DNA of 64,000 bases from Takashimella koratensis (GCA_003116875.1 BCKT01000011.1:372001-436000), one strand, 5' to 3'; positions 45,919 to 59,502 are shown, numbered from the stretch's first letter. Made by a program: numbers and translations. Notes: generated by a model from the letters alone, not told the origin.

Positions 45919-47859
45919 CTACTGCGCCCCCTTGGTCGGTGAATCGGTGAGACGAGCATCCTCCAACCTCCCTCCGTGGAAAGTGACCATCTCATCCGGC
46001 TTCATGAGCGCAAACTTGCTCTCACCTGCTCTATTCGCTGGGTGTCCAAAGATCAACGACGCTTCTCCACCTGCTCCACCCGGGCCGATGGCATACCTCC
46101 CACTCTCGTCCCCTGCGTCCGTCACATAGCTCTCGTCCACAAACTCGAATCCAGCTCCAGCGGCGGCGTTGGCGTCGGTCATACCCATAGTCTGTGCGCC
46201 ACCGGCAGACGAGAACGTGTCGTCGTCGCCATACTCGTCAAAGCTGTCGTCGTCACCGATCACGCGACCGGGGTCAGACGGGTCAGAAGCGGAGACTTGG
46301 ATGTCGGAACCGTAGGATGTGTTGGCGAGGGAGCGGCGAATCCGACCGGGCACGGCAGATGCGGATGCGGAAGTGGAAGGTCCAGGTGCAGCGGAGGGAG
46401 CGGGGTGGGAGGTGGATCCGTGCTGCTCGAATAAACGTCGGCCAGAGCCAATGATCGCGTCGAGCTCCCCAGGCATGATAGAGTATCGACCGAGACCCGG
46501 AGGCGTCGGCAGCCGAGGTGACGGGACGTAGCCGTTGGTGATCTCGTCCAACAAGTCTTCTACCACGCGCGTCGGGTCCGCAACAGGCGCTGACTGCGCG
46601 GGCTCGACACCACCTATACCGCCACCTGCCGTACTTGCCCCAGTTGCACCATATCCCTGCGAGCGACCAGCAGTTCCCGGCGCCAAGCCCGCTACAGACG
46701 CCGAAGCCGGCTTGACTGGTGTACGCCCGGCATTGAGGATTCCCTGCGCCCTCGGTGGGAGGTTGAACGTCATCGTCACTGGCGGAGACATAGCATACTG
46801 CAAGTCATCGAAATCGTCGTCGTCGCTGATATTCCCAAACACGCTCTTCCCTTTCTTCGTGGTCGACTTGCCTCCTGTCGCGATGGAGCGAGCGGCGGTG
46901 CGCGGGTTGAGAGGGGTAGAGCGGAGGTCGGCGATCCCGTTCCACTTGCTGCCTCCGCCAGCGGTAGCGAAGGGGTTGGCGTTGGACCGGGTGATTTTCT
47001 GGGCGGCGCGTGGAGTCGTCCCTTCCTCGACCAGGCCCTCCTCATCCGCTGTTGTGTCCTGCTGCGCAAAGGTATGGGAAGAGACCCCGCTGCTGTCGAG
47101 GGGCGGGAGGGAGTACCCGCTTGGGAGGGACGGGGTCGGCATATCGCTCGTTGCTTGCCTACCGCTGTCACCAGTCATATCCGGGTCCGCAATGTTCAAC
47201 TCGTCGCGCAACTTGCGGTCCATCCGGTCGAACGGGCTCTCCATCGACTCGTCCCAGCTCACATCAGCGCCAGCGCCTGTCCCAACACCACCGCCGGCGC
47301 GGTTGGGGAGGGGAGTCGAGGACGTAGGTGGTGGGTCGAACATGAAAGAACCCTCTTCTCGTGCCCGTGCGGAGAGATAGCTCTCGTCCCCTTGCTCAAC
47401 AGTCATCGTCTGGTCCTCATACGCCGTGACATCTTGAGTTCCAGAGTGGATCTGGGAGACATCGCCCGGAATCGGGACGCGAACCGCAGCGGCGGCTTCG
47501 AAAAACGAGCGCCAGAACTGGAAATGTGAACAAAAGAATCAAACGTCATCGTCAGCAAAAGTTTGTACCCCAAAAGCCAAAGCAACCATGAAACCACTTG
47601 TGGTTTACTCTCTCCTCACACTCACCGCTGCAGCCTCTCTTGTCGGTTCTCCCGCGATCGCAAATCGCTTGATCTCTGGCAGGATCCGTGACGTGACGAC
47701 CTGATGAAACCTCGCAAAATTCGCATCAATCTCCTGCAACAGCAACGTATTGAGCTGATCAATTTGTTCAAGCTGCGCTGAGATCGGCGCAGCCGGATTG
47801 ATACCGGGGATCAAGAAGAATGGCGGGCTGAGGAGTGGGTTGGGCTGGTTGTTTGACAT
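45919..47859 (-). CDS. ASK1: DASH/DAM1 complex subunit Ask1
   Basis: Two exons: 47859-47626 and 47517-45919 (610 residues). The N-terminal Ask1 domain is clear: IPGINPAAPISAQLEQIDQL, NTLLLQEIDANFARFHQVVT, SRILPEIKRF, and after the intron FWRSFFEAAAAVRVP. The rest is disordered and rich in Ser-Pro/Thr-Pro sites (for example TPLPNRAGG, TPRAAQ, RSTPLNPRTA, GRTPVKPA), in line with Ask1 being a Cdk target in yeast. The DASH ring couples kinetochores to spindle microtubules, and is found only in fungi. The gene converges on P3 over 277 bases, and its start lies only 156 bases from the stop of the first DUF6534 gene. Confidence 0.92.
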
Positions 47860-48015
47860 GGTGGATGGGTATACGGTGAGGGATGTTTCGGATGGATGGA
47901 CAGAGTTGTTGTTGACAGACGCGTCGCGTGAACTGATTTCATTTGCATCACAAAGGGGGGGGAGGAGATAAACAAAAAGAGCATGGTTTTATGTACAGCG
48001 AGTCGAGTGGCATTC

Positions 48016-50371
48016 TCAGAGGCGGGGGCCGTGGCGACGACCAGGTTGGACGTGACCGTCAAACGAGACTGTCAACCTCGACTGGCTCTCGGAAGGGGTC
48101 ACCTCAGGCGCCGTCCCATTCCCTTCCCTTTCCACTTCCACCTCGACTGTTCCAGCCTCAGCCGGATCCTCATCAACCTCGGGTCCCATCCCATACCCGA
48201 GTCCGAACGCCGATTCGGGGCCGCGGACTTCATATATGTACATGTTCTTGGCCATCGGATCTTCAAACCGCTCCATGCCGAATGTCCGCGGAGGGAAGTC
48301 GACGCCCTCGACTGCAGGCTGTATGAGACGAGGTGTAGGTATCAGCTCGAGGGAAACCAATAGCGGAATGCTGGACAGTGAAGATAGGAAGGAGAGGTTG
48401 GGAAACTTACCGAGATGTAGGTCTCCGTCTCGACATCGACCCGGATAGCAGTGGCTTTTCGCATTCGCTGGCTTGCAGAGAACGAAACGTTCTGAAACAG
48501 AAATATCAGCTAATCAATCAAGCAACCCTCAAGAGTTCGACTTGGATTAAACTCACCTCAGGCCCTTGATCACCGTATATCGCCGTCATACCAACCCACT
48601 GGATTCTCGAGTTGAGGGAATAGAGCATCCCAATGTTACCAAGCTTGCTTAGACCTTGAAGCACCGTTGGACCAAGCGAGGTCGGGTCGCTCGCTATCTC
48701 ACAGAAGAAGCTCTGCATCAGCTGACCATCAACGTCTAGAGTAAGAGAAGCGTACCGTAGAGAAATACGTAGCAAGTGACGACGATAGTTGGGGGAAGCT
48801 GCGTTTCGAATGTGATGCGGATCAAACGACGGATGATCTGGTGAACAGAGGGGAGGAGACAAGAGAATTAGGAGTCGATCGTGATCCGTTGTTGTGTGGG
48901 CTTACCTTGTCGGTGTGCGCCCAGCCTGATTTGATACGGAGCAGACCAACGAGGATGGATATCGTCAATGCGATGTCGGTAGCCATGGTGGTGCACAACC
49001 ACGCTTCGCCTGTTAGAACTTGCTGCTCTCACCGACCCGGCCATTCACTTACTAAGCTCAACTAAACCATCGGAATGATATCATTACCCCATGCAGAAGC
49101 AGGTAAGAAACCGTCAGCTAGCGAAAAAGGGAAGCCTGAAGGGCTCGAGAGTTTGATACTTACCCGCCCTGACACTGGCGTCGGAATAGTCGTTGACACT
49201 TGCAAGGTTGCCAACGATGACCTTGACAGCAATCGACATGGCGACCCTAACGCACCGAGACAGGTCAAATCTGTCAGCTTGGTGTGACAAACACAGGGGA
49301 CTTTTGGTTGCTGAAGACTCACGAGACAACCATCAACACCTGAACAAAACATCAGTATAGGATGCACTAAGGGTAGGGGAAGGGGTGACGTACCGCCAGG
49401 AAGCCGACGAGGAGGTAACTGCGCTGGTTGAGCTTGAACGCTCTGAACGCGAAGAACTGAGCAGCGTGAGTGGGAAGAGGGAGAATAGGACGGTGAGTAT
49501 TAGTTCAACCTCGCTCTTCACGGATTGGGAAGAAACCACTGTGGACAAGTACTTACCGCTTGGATGGTGGCATTGGTGCAACCTGCCAATATCAGTCCAC
49601 CTCTGGGAAAGTCACGTACCGTCAAAAATGGGAAACCAGGAGCTATAACCCACCCAAGCATTGTAGTCAGCTTCCGACGAGTCACTGCGCCAAGCTCGTG
49701 TCTCAAACCTACATCGTAGACGTGCTCAGAAGCTGTTCGAGCTGGCCAAAGTATGTGATGAACTTGGACAATGTCAACGTCCGCTCCACTCAGGAAAGAG
49801 GTTCAACTCACAGGCTGCGAAGCGAAATAGATCAAGAAACCTGTCCACCCATCAGCTATCGACTCGCTCCAAGTACTCCATGTTCTTCATCCAATGACGC
49901 ATCCGGTAGTTGTTCACCAACTTACTGGTTGAGAACATGGAGCTGACGGTCGAGATAACGATAGCACTCCTGGTCCAGATTCCATCCCTTGGGCTGTCCG
50001 GAGAAAAGTAGAGGGCAAGCATGACAGAGAGCAAACCGCTGAACAGCTTCAGTGTCAACCAACCCATGTCGTTCGGAGGAGTGGGGACGATATCAGATCG
50101 AGGAGAATGGTTGGGACATGGATAGGATGCATTGACTCACAAGAGCAGGAGGTCGAGTACGAGAGCCGCATAAATAGATGCCAAGACGGGTTGCTAAAGC
50201 TGTCAGGTCCTCGTATCACTGGTCGCGAGCACAGAAGGCGAGACATGGCTCGGAGGTAGGTCGGAAGGGATCACTCACGACCGCCGCAGGAGACAAGGAG
50301 CTGATGACCTCCGCCTGCACGTCCGACGTCGTCAACATAATCGTCTTCCCCACCTGGTACAGTTCAAACAT
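48016..50371 (-). CDS. DUF6534-type seven-helix membrane protein A
   Basis: Sixteen exons: 50371-50279, 50193-50141, 50038-49926, 49840-49812, 49762-49713, 49642-49620, 49582-49557, 49456-49394, 49339-49323, 49246-49164, 49061-49053 (9 nt), 49003-48906, 48837-48756, 48693-48557, 48491-48411, 48318-48016 (419 residues). Hydrophobic stretches match copies B and C: VLASIYAALVLDLLL, GLLSVMLALYF, SYLLVGFLA, and the conserved core MATDIALTISILVGLLR then KSGWAHTDK, followed by RRLIRITFETQLPPTIVV and MLYSLNSR. The cytosolic tail has VDVETETYIS and ends ESQSRLTV. Proteins of this type are abundant in basidiomycetes and have no known function. The exon at 48693 was placed at ATAG|CG because it alone keeps frame. 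Confidence 0.78.
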
Positions 50372-51002
50372 GGTCACCGTACTCCTTGGTGGATGGGCTG
50401 GGTAAATGTTAGGATGAGAGTGGGCGCACCGTAGGCATGCATGCATAGGGAGCCTGAGGGGTGGGGGTTATATGACTCGGTCGAACGTGACCCATGGATC
50501 GATCCAGAGCTCAGGTGGAACAATCTTGCGCCCTCTTCGTTTCCAAGGTGAACCGTGCGTGCAAAATTGAGACTCGGGCGCATTTCCTGATTGCGTCCGT
50601 AGTCCCATGGTGACGACCTGGACCTGAAGGGGGGCGATTTTGATCCCCGGCGCGACCGAGCAACCGCCTTCATGGTGAGTGGGTGAGTCAGATTGGATCT
50701 GGTCAGAAAGGCTCAGCGCCCTCGGTGTCACTCAAGATTGAAAGGCAGGGATGACATTTCATCACGGCACAAAACCAGGCTAGGTATGGTCATGGAGAAA
50801 GAGGACAAGGTGGGCAGGCGGGACAACGCCCTAATCCCGGTTTTGAAGGTTGTGTGTATGGGACGCCAGTAGCCTCCTCGCCTCCCTCGAGGTACTGCTG
50901 CGAATATAAGACTGAGGCGACGGAGGATAACAGAGGACGACAGGGGAGAGGAAGGAGTTGGCTGGGAGGATTTACAGTGTAGAGGACGACAGCGGACGCC
51001 GA
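50372..51002. other. intergenic between DUF6534 genes A and B
   Basis: 631 bases without a recognised exon; expected to contain the promoter of A and terminator of B. Confidence 0.55.
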
Positions 51003-53001
51003 TCAAACGGACAGCTCCGTACCGGTGAGTCGCTGCTGACTCTCAAACGCCAGGGACTTGTCCGGGTCAGTGTCTGACTCCTCCTCGTCAAGCTTGCGGC
51101 GGTTGAGCCCGTAGTGCGGGTACGTCGTGTTCTTGTCCTTCTGCTCAATGTATCAGCTCTCTCCCGTCAGTCTTCAGGAAGCGAAAGCTGACTCACTGTG
51201 ATATAGGTCTCGGTCTCCACTTGGACCTGGATCGTCGCCGTCGGGCGCTCGCTAAGTGCAAACTGGTTACCCTGCGGCGGGGTCAGCTCTTTCCAGAAGT
51301 GCTGAAGGTGAGCTGGGTGTGAGTCAACGTGCCTGGACTTACGCCTCGCGTGTGGTCCATCGTGACGTTCTGAGCGACGGTGAAATTGATACGCGAGTTG
51401 AGCTAAGCTGTGGTCAGCAGGTGGAGAGGATGGGCTCGCTGAAGAGAGGGGCCATGTAGTAGTAGCCGGTGAACAAGCGACATACCGAGTACATCAAGCC
51501 GATTCCGTAAAACTTGGACTGGATGCCCTGCAGGGTGGCCCCGAACAGCGACGACGGGGTAGAGACTGTCTTGGTTAGCGACCACATACACACTCCGATC
51601 AAGCTACACACCGAACTCGGCCACGAAGACGATAGCGAGGATGGTAGGTGGGACTTGAGACTCGAATGTCATTCTGATTAGTCGGGTGATCACCTGGGTA
51701 ACGTCAGTGGGCGATGCGACAGAATCTAATCAAGACTGACCTTGTCGGTGTGAGCCCAGCCGGTCTTGGAGCGAAGGAGACCGTAGAGAATGGACAAGGT
51801 GATGATGATATCGGCGCTCATGATGCAGGATAGCCAGACTAGGATAACATGGGTCAGTGGACACGGTAGGCGATGGGTTTTGGGTCTTGGGCTTACTCAG
51901 CTCGGCTGGAGTAGTCAGCTTACGTTCGATATGACTGACTGATGCTTGTACTCACGGACAGTGACGGAGCTGGCTTCCAGTTCGCTGGCTTGAGCGGCGA
52001 AGATAATCTTGACCGCGATAGTGGCTCCAAAACTGCACGAGTGAGTAAATCAGCGAGCAGAGACAAGACAGGACGACTCACGAGGTCAGAATGAGAATCT
52101 GTGAGGTGCAAGGCATGGTCAGTGAGCTGATGAAAGGAAGGTCGACGTTGGGGACGACGACTTACAAGAACAAGAATGAGGATGAACCAGTTACGTCCGG
52201 TAAGTCGGAAGGCTCGCCAGGCGAAGAAGCCTTGGATGATACCCGAGGTGATCGCTGAGACCGTCAGCAGTCGATCATTATGGGATGGTGGAACCTACAG
52301 TCGAGGAGAGGGAACCAAGAGCTGATGACATGTCAGCTGCGAGTCCTACACAAGGCGATAAACAGCAACTCACAGCTTGTCGGTCTGGAGGAAGGGGCTG
52401 AACAAGCCAAAGTTGTCCACGAACTACATGTTGTTAGTCGGGCTCTCTCATCACCAGACGGCTGCGACCACGCTCACGAGGTAGGAGATAAAGAAGGTGA
52501 GGTAGCCAGTCAAGAGGAAGCACATGACGGAAGCGCCCAAGACGACGGCCTTTGTCCAGACATTGTCTCGTTTCCATTGGTGGAAGACGTAGTTGGAAAG
52601 CATCATGGTGAAGATACCGCTGAGATGGCGAGGGTGTTATGTCAGTGAGGTGAGCAGACAAGGGGAAGTGAACCGAAGAGGGCTGGGGATGGTGACCAAA
52701 GCCAATTCTTACCATAGGTAGAGGTCGATCACGAGTTGGGCGTACTGATGAAGCAAGTGAGTATCAAACAGGGTGATCAGGGGCTTACCATGCACGAGAG
52801 GGAGAAGTGCTACGGTTGACATGTCAGCTGGTGCAGCTAGGAATGACGAGAGGACATCGAAGGAGAAGGGACCAGAAGTGGACCGAATCAGAGCTCAGGT
52901 GCCACACTCACTTTGGTCGGAGCGAAGAGAGCCGCCGCCTCTGCCTCGGTCGGCACACCGGAATCGTCGCGAGCAACGAGCTCGATGAGGGCTTGCAACA
53001 T
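51003..53001 (-). CDS. DUF6534-type seven-helix membrane protein B
   Basis: About sixteen exons from ATG at 53001 to TGA at 51005-51003, about 360 residues. First exons: 53001-52912, 52809-52789 (21 nt), 52744-52713, 52619-52478; a 9-nt microexon is at 51905-51897. Membrane segments include CGIFTMMLSNYVFHQWKRDN, FLLTGYLTFFISYL, WFILILVL plus ILILTS, and CIMSADIIITLSILYGLLR. The core GWAHTDKVITRLIRMTFESQ is nearly identical in pattern to A and C. The tail carries VQVETETYIT, an acidic LDEEESDTDPDKS and ends FESQQRLTGTELSV. Topology resembles a seven-helix receptor-like fold, but no receptor family was recognised. Confidence 0.78.
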
Positions 53002-56000
53002 GGTGGCGAGTGAGGAGGGGTGGCTGAGAAGAGTAGGGAGGGACGGAGAAGGGAAGTGGTGGAGGAGGATGAAAGAGGGGAGGGATGTGGTCGTGACGGT
53101 GAAGCTAAATATCAAGCGGTAGACGACTGGTCCGATGCTGTATCCGCTCACCTTCCGTGACCCTTGCGGTGTCCATCCCAGACCGAGTATTTCAATCTCT
53201 GTCACATCCCTAGTCCAACGAAGTCTTGATCGATTTCACATGCTGCGCATGCTCCCCATCACGATTGACGAATTCAACGACCTCTCACCCTCACGTCCCG
53301 TCTCAGTCCCTGTTCTCATTCCCTACTCGAAATCCGAAGTGCTCGGTTCACCGACCCAAGACAACAGTCAAGCTCGGTGCATCCTTTCCCCACCCAGTCC
53401 TGATTCATTTCCTGTGACACTTTACTCCGAAAGGCTAGCTTACGCATTGTCCTTCGCTCCATCTCGACGGTCATCCATCAACGCTGAGCAACTTTGGACT
53501 AGATTCATCACCCGTCGTCATCGATTCATCTTGTTCACACTCCGAACCATCATACACACTGATCAGCCTTTCCCACGGTCTCTCAAGGACTCCGCGACTA
53601 CCTCGTGCCATTCGCCCTATTCATCAGATTGCAGTCACCCTAGGATACTGGGCAACGTGGAGAAATGTACGGTCCTCCACGTTCGGTCCACATGGGCTCT
53701 GTGGTCTCCTCCCTGGCAACGCTCGAGCCGCAGGTCGGCGAAAGGACAGATCGGAGTAGGTAAAGGAGGTTGCAGACGGCTGCTCGCGATACCGAGTACA
53801 TGACCCGTTCCTAGTGCAATGATGAAACTGTGATCGCAATCCCAAAGGCAGGTAGTAGAACAGGGCATAATCGTGTCGAGTCAAGGGTTTTGTGTGTGAA
53901 GTGGCGAGTCCAAAGGATCTACGGTGTTTTGATCATCAGACAACCCGGAGACTGAGGTTAGCTAGCAGTGTAAGTGTGATGCCATTTTGCTTTAGCCTTG
54001 ATGTCATCGTATGACCTCTGTCGTGCCTCTCTTTGTACTCCGACAAAACCGTAAGCTAGTTCGCAATCTGTCAGTAGCTCCATCAGCGGAAGTCAATTTG
54101 GTTTGCCAATAGGATTAATGGATTCAACTAGTGTGGTTGCGGTTGCGCCCTGCTTGATCAATCTGTTGTCCCTGGGCTACTGAAGATTGTCGGCACATCA
54201 AGTGAAGAGAGCAACAGTGGAAGATTGATGCCGTGGCAGCTCAACGGAATGCGGAGGTGCGAAGGTGCAGACAGGTTACGCCATCGGTGCTCACCAAGGT
54301 GGGCTATCGCAAATGTGGATCTGAGGGACCTGCCACTCACTGTCTGCAAGCGAGTGGTAAAGCGAAACCCTGGCGTTGTCAAAGATGGGGAGAAGGGTGC
54401 TTCGCTCTGCAGTGGACTGAGGGAAAGGTCCAGACTCTCTACTCAAGATGCACCACGTTGAGACTGTGCATCAAAACCAATCAAAGATGCGTATCAAAAA
54501 CCACCATTAGCAAGGACCATCGGGGCGTCCCGCATCGGAACAAAGCAGCACTCATGCCCCCCAGCCTTGATCCTCTGGAGTCCGATTCTCGCTGTTCCAG
54601 AGCATGGGGAGCAAATGGTCTGTGCTGGGCGCGCCTTTATCCATGAGTCGGGAAAGAGCGACTGCTTTTTCTTTCAACATCTTGACGCAGCTAAATAAAA
54701 GCAGCGTTTCAAAAGAAAGCCCGGTCAGCCCTATGGATATTGCTTAGGCGAAGAGGAGTCCGCGTGAACGTACGGCAGGCACTTACCTGGCAAGTCCATC
54801 ATCGCTTTGTTGGCTCGTGAGGAGCGAGAGGAAAGCAGAAACTTCCAGGTAAGCTGTAGCAGTCTTTGCATTCTTGCACTTCCCCCAGTCAGTTTGCCAC
54901 ACCCATCTGTCCCGTATGGCACGGGAGGCGGGTGTCATCTATTAGAATTTCCCGTGTTGACCAGACTACTGCATTAGATACTACGGCAGCCCATCGTCTC
55001 AAGTCTCTCGTTTGGTATCACCCATGAGCGATGAGGAATCCCGAATCAAAGTTGCATCGATTGATTCTGTCAGTTCTGTCGATCTGCCCGCTCACCCATC
55101 CGAAATGCTTGCAGACACCCTCGTACGTTTCGTTCGTCGATCTCGATTCTGGTATCAGCTACTGTGCTGCCAAGGTAGGTCTTGCTGGCGAGGAATCCTC
55201 TCATTATCCTCATTACTTCATCGGGGTCGGCAAACACCCGGGAAGCGCAAAGCTTGCCATCGACGCCCTTAGCAGCCTCGACCCTTCTTCTGAGCAGTCG
55301 TCCGCACACCCCTCAACACAACCATCGATATCACCTCGATGAATCCTCCGTGATTTGAGACGTGAGCTTCTTCAGCGATCTCGCTGGCTGATCAGAAACA
55401 GAATGTGATCACGCGTCCCTCACAGTGAAATTGCTTTGACCTCCTGGATATGACGCATACAGAGAAAGTGTGACCGGTCGAGACTGTGTACTGTGAGGTT
55501 GGGGAAAGGTGTGGCAGAAGTTACGACTGGGAGTGTCCGCGGCGAAGAGGGCATGAGCTTCTAGATTCCTAAAACTCATGTGCATAGGGCAGGGCTTTTT
55601 TTTTCTTTGTTCATTTTTATTTACCCTCCCAACAAGCCCTTCTTTGATATTTGTACCACCTAGTGTCTAATATGTAATCTGTGTATCCAGAACACCGTCA
55701 TGTTTTTGATACTTTTCTCGGGCACAAGACTCTTGATATCGTGTGCAAGGGCAACAGCCGCTATTGAGCTGCTCTGAAAGTGACCCAGCCTGAATACGTT
55801 CACATGCAAAGGGTATCATCTATACACAACTGTCCTTCAACTACCTCTTCCTGATTTCGTATCTTTTCGTACGTGAAGGAGCGACTGCAAAACAAGTAGA
55901 ATATCTGCGAGCAGTCAACTATGTAGGTATCAAGTTACGTTCCATATCACTAGCAGAAGCAAAAAGACAAGCTCTCACCAAGAACGAGCACGTTTCGAAG

Positions 56001-56125
56001 TAGACGACACCAAGCACACAAGGTACAAGTACCGACATACGACACTTCCATCGAAATCATCAAGCGCATCAAGCGCCTTGGCCTCAACTCCGGCATCTTT
56101 CTTCATACAGCCACCCAGCCTTGAC
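53002..56125. other. 3.1 kb region without a confident gene
   Basis: Lies between the DUF6534 gene B start and the 3' end of the SAP-domain gene. Short open frames exist on both strands but none shows family similarity or a convincing splice chain. A short frame from ATG at 55022 (+), MSDEESRIKVASIDSVSSVD and on, is the most gene-like, with an acidic N-terminus, but ends within about 90 codons. Confidence 0.5.
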
Positions 56126-59100
56126 TCATTCACCCAACATAGCCCTCAATGTCTTCTCTTCAGCCCTTCGTTCCGTCCTTGCCCTGATCTCTGCCTTCTT
56201 CTGATCCCCTCTTATATCCGACTTTGACTTGACCGCGCTCAATCCTGACGCCTGGTTCCTCAGCCTCAACGCCGACGCTGACGCCTGCTTCGACGGGGTT
56301 CTGTTTACGGCCCCACTCGATCCCCCTACAGCTGAGTGAGGGGGTTTTGGAAGCGGTGGACGAGAGGTTTTAAGTGTTGGGATCGACGAGGTCGATTCGA
56401 GTTTGAGGTTTGTCATGGACTCAGGCATGGGGAGGTGGAAAGTTGATTCGAATAGGTTGCCGCGGGATGACGCCTCGCCAAATGGTTGGGCAGTGGGAAT
56501 GACCGGCGCCGGAGAGCGGGGAGCCTGCCCGGGACCAGGCGTGGGCGGAAGCGGTCGTGGTCCGGCTGGGCGGTGAGTAGACGCCGAAGCCGTGGGTGCT
56601 GTCGCTTGCATTCGAGCGAGAGACGAGGCGGTCGGCGCGTACAGCGTCGACCTGGATCGAGGTAGCGAGGGCTGGACGAAAGTCGATGGCGGAGCGGGGG
56701 CAGGTCGGGCACCGCCGATGATCTCCGCCCGCACTTCGGCGCGGCTGGGTCGGTGAAGTCCCGCCGATGTGCCTGGGATGTTGGACCGGGGGAGTCCCGA
56801 CGTGGATCTGGAGGTCGAGATCGTCGATCTGGCCAAAGACGAGGCGGTTGATTTAGTCAGAGACGAGGCTGGGGCGCCGCCAGTAGGTACGGTCTTTGTG
56901 GAAGTGGAAGTCCCAGAGGCAAAAGCCTTGCGACTGGTGTCCCCCCGGGCGGAGGGCTTCGACGCGTTCATCGTGGACATGGATCTTGGGATAGTCGGCT
57001 TGGCGAAGGCGGTTGACCTGGCCAAGGACGACGCAGTCGATCCAGACGGGCCAACACTGGTCTTTCCTTCACTTGCATGGTTCGCAGCCGAACGTGCGGG
57101 CCCAAAGTCCGGGATCGGGTGTCGAGACTTACTCGACACTGAGGACTGAGGTTTGATCGAAGAAGTCAACGAGTTGAGACCCAACGACCCCTTGTCTGCC
57201 TCAACGGGCACATCGGCAACAGAAGCCGAGGTGGACTGTTTCGACTTGGGGATTTGGACCCGTGCCAGGAAGGCATTCGACAGGTCCGTCGACGCGTGTC
57301 GCACAGCCGTCTGGGTCCGGTGGAGACTCTCAGTGAGCGATCCGTGCTTGGGAGACAGAAGTGCTTTGGCGACTTTGGCTGGTGATCGGAGGTGCAGCGC
57401 AGAGCCGACAGACTTGCCCTTGCCTAAGAAGGTGGGACAACAGATATCAGTATATGTTGACTCCCCGTACAACGATATGAATCGCACAGCGAGTCATGGT
57501 CAACACTCACTCTCAGCCTTGATATTGCTCGTTCTCCTCTTCCGCGGCGTGTGGAGCCGGTTCATTAACCCCCGCTTGGCAGCCATCAACGACGATGCCG
57601 GCCCTGACGACATCTTGGTCCTTTTCACCGCCCGGCCATCATCGACCAGAGGTGCGCCGTTGGGCGCTGACGGAGCCGGGATCTCCATCTTCCTCTTGCC
57701 CGCCAGGTCCGTCGTCGACTTGCTCCCATTAAGCGTAGAAAGAGATTGCATCCTGTGTGGGCGTCAAGTCAGCTATGCAGTTCGTTCACCTAATAGTCAG
57801 AACCTGTCTCCGCAACTCACCTTGCAAACTCCTTCTGATGAGCTTCAGCGTACCGGTCGCTCAAACCCAACGTCGAAGTCGAGGCCGACAGCCCCCACCC
57901 ATTCCCCGTCCCGATCTCATCGTTGATGTTCACCAACTTTCCAACTTCTGCTCGCTTTCCCTTGAGCAGCTCGGGGTTGAACGCGATCCCGGACTTGGCC
58001 ATCATATCGCGCATGAGGTCGGAGGCGACGGTATTGAACTGGGCGGTGGTCATGCGGTCTTGTCCGCCAAAAACGAACGCCCGGCTCGGGGTTTGTGCGA
58101 CTTGCGGGGCGTCGGCGGAGACGGCTCGCGGAGTTGGGGGGGCGAGCGGGAACGAGCCGGGCACAGAAGTTTCGACAGCGTGGCCGGGGGGAACAGCGAG
58201 TGGGGAGAACGTTGGCAGGTTGGGGTAGACTTTCGGGCTAGCCATGTCGTTGGGACCGGATCGAGGGGAGAGAGCCGGCATGGAACGACGGTTGAACGCG
58301 TGTGGAGAGGTGACAGATCCGCTCGGGCGGCCCAGGGGGTCCATTGACATCCTCTTCTTCACAAAAGGCAGGTCATCCTCGTCGTCTACATCCCCACTGC
58401 CCGCATCGCCTCCATCACGGACGACAGGCTGGTCGAAAGGGATAGGCGAGACAAGGCGGATCGTGCTCGGTCTCGGGTGGAGCGACATTGTCGAGTGTCG
58501 CTTGACCACGCCGATCGTTGAAGCAGGGGACGAGGGGGCGGCGTCCAAGTCCATGAGGTCTTCTTTGTCGAAAGCCGAAGCGAGATCGGTTGTGGATTCG
58601 ACTCGAGCGCCGTTGGCTTGGATCTTGGAGAGGGGGCGAGAAGAGAGGGGGTTGGAGAGAAGGGTACGGGACGAGCGCCTGATTGAGTTGGTGAGGGACT
58701 TGAGCGAGCTGACTGCGGATGTCGGCTCGGGAGCGCCTGCTTCGGATCAGCCATGTCACAGGCATCAACCTCCTTGTCGACCTCGTACCCCGTCCTGACC
58801 AGAAATACATTGCACTCACCTCCAAAGTCACCGAGGCTCTCGCCGTTTCCTGCCGACTTCCACGACCTCATGCTGTCCGACTTGACGAGCCCATTTCCGC
58901 TCCTCTCACGTTCGTCAAAGCTTGCGTTGGCATCGGTAAGCACTTCCCAGCCCTCGGCAGCGGCGGTCGCGCCTATTGTCGCCGTTGATGCTTTGTGGTT
59001 GAGCAAGGGCTGCGGAGGGACGAGGACGCTAGGTGCTGGTGAGGTGAGATCGGAGTCGAGCTGAGCCTCAGACTCGTCGGTTCCAGGGGGGAGTGAATGC

Positions 59101-59502
59101 ATGGAGAGACCGACTAGGTGGTTAGCTTGGATCAAAGTGAGAGCTTACATTGACTGAGCCGGCGCACAATCTCTTGGTTCTGTATCAATCGCAAGCCCAT
59201 GCATGTCAGCAAGGCCTCCTCCAACCATGCCTGGTGCTTGTGTTCTCACCTTCCCCGACGCCTTGAGGTTGTACTTCTTCGACAGGCTGACAAGCTGCGG
59301 TCTCCTCAGGGAGTTGAGCGCTGCCACGCTGCTCGGCGGTGCAAGGATGAAGTTAGCGTCTGCCAAGGGTCGACCTGTGCCGTATGTGTGGGATCGCAAG
59401 TGGGGTTGGGAGAGCTATGATGAGAATTGAAGGGCGAACTCACTTGAAGAGGATCTCGTGCTCGCTGAGAGCGATGTTGTCGACTTCTTGGTCCAAATCC
59501 AT
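56126..59502 (-). CDS. SAP-domain basic protein, possibly NuSAP-like or chromatin/spindle associated
   Basis: Seven exons: 59502-59444, 59331-59250, 59179-59149, 59113-58820, 58736-57821, 57752-57511, 57423-56126 (973 residues). The first three short exons build a SAP-type helix-turn-helix: ALNSLRRPQLVSLSKKYNLK then ASGKNQEIVRRLSQ (residues about 22-57), a motif that binds A/T-rich DNA or scaffolds. The rest is low-complexity, basic and rich in Ser-Pro, with a patch KRTKMSS...RLHTPRKRRTS and a charged C-terminal helix (KKAEIRARTERRAEEKTLRA). SAP at the N-terminus, a long basic middle and a charged C-terminal helix recall NuSAP, a spindle and chromatin protein, but the similarity is in layout only. 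A TATA-like element lies at 59625-59632. Confidence 0.75.

Noticed and set aside
46535..47380. 281-codon open frame on the + strand
   Set aside because: It is the antisense shadow of the Ask1 gene, whose minus-strand reading has clear family similarity.
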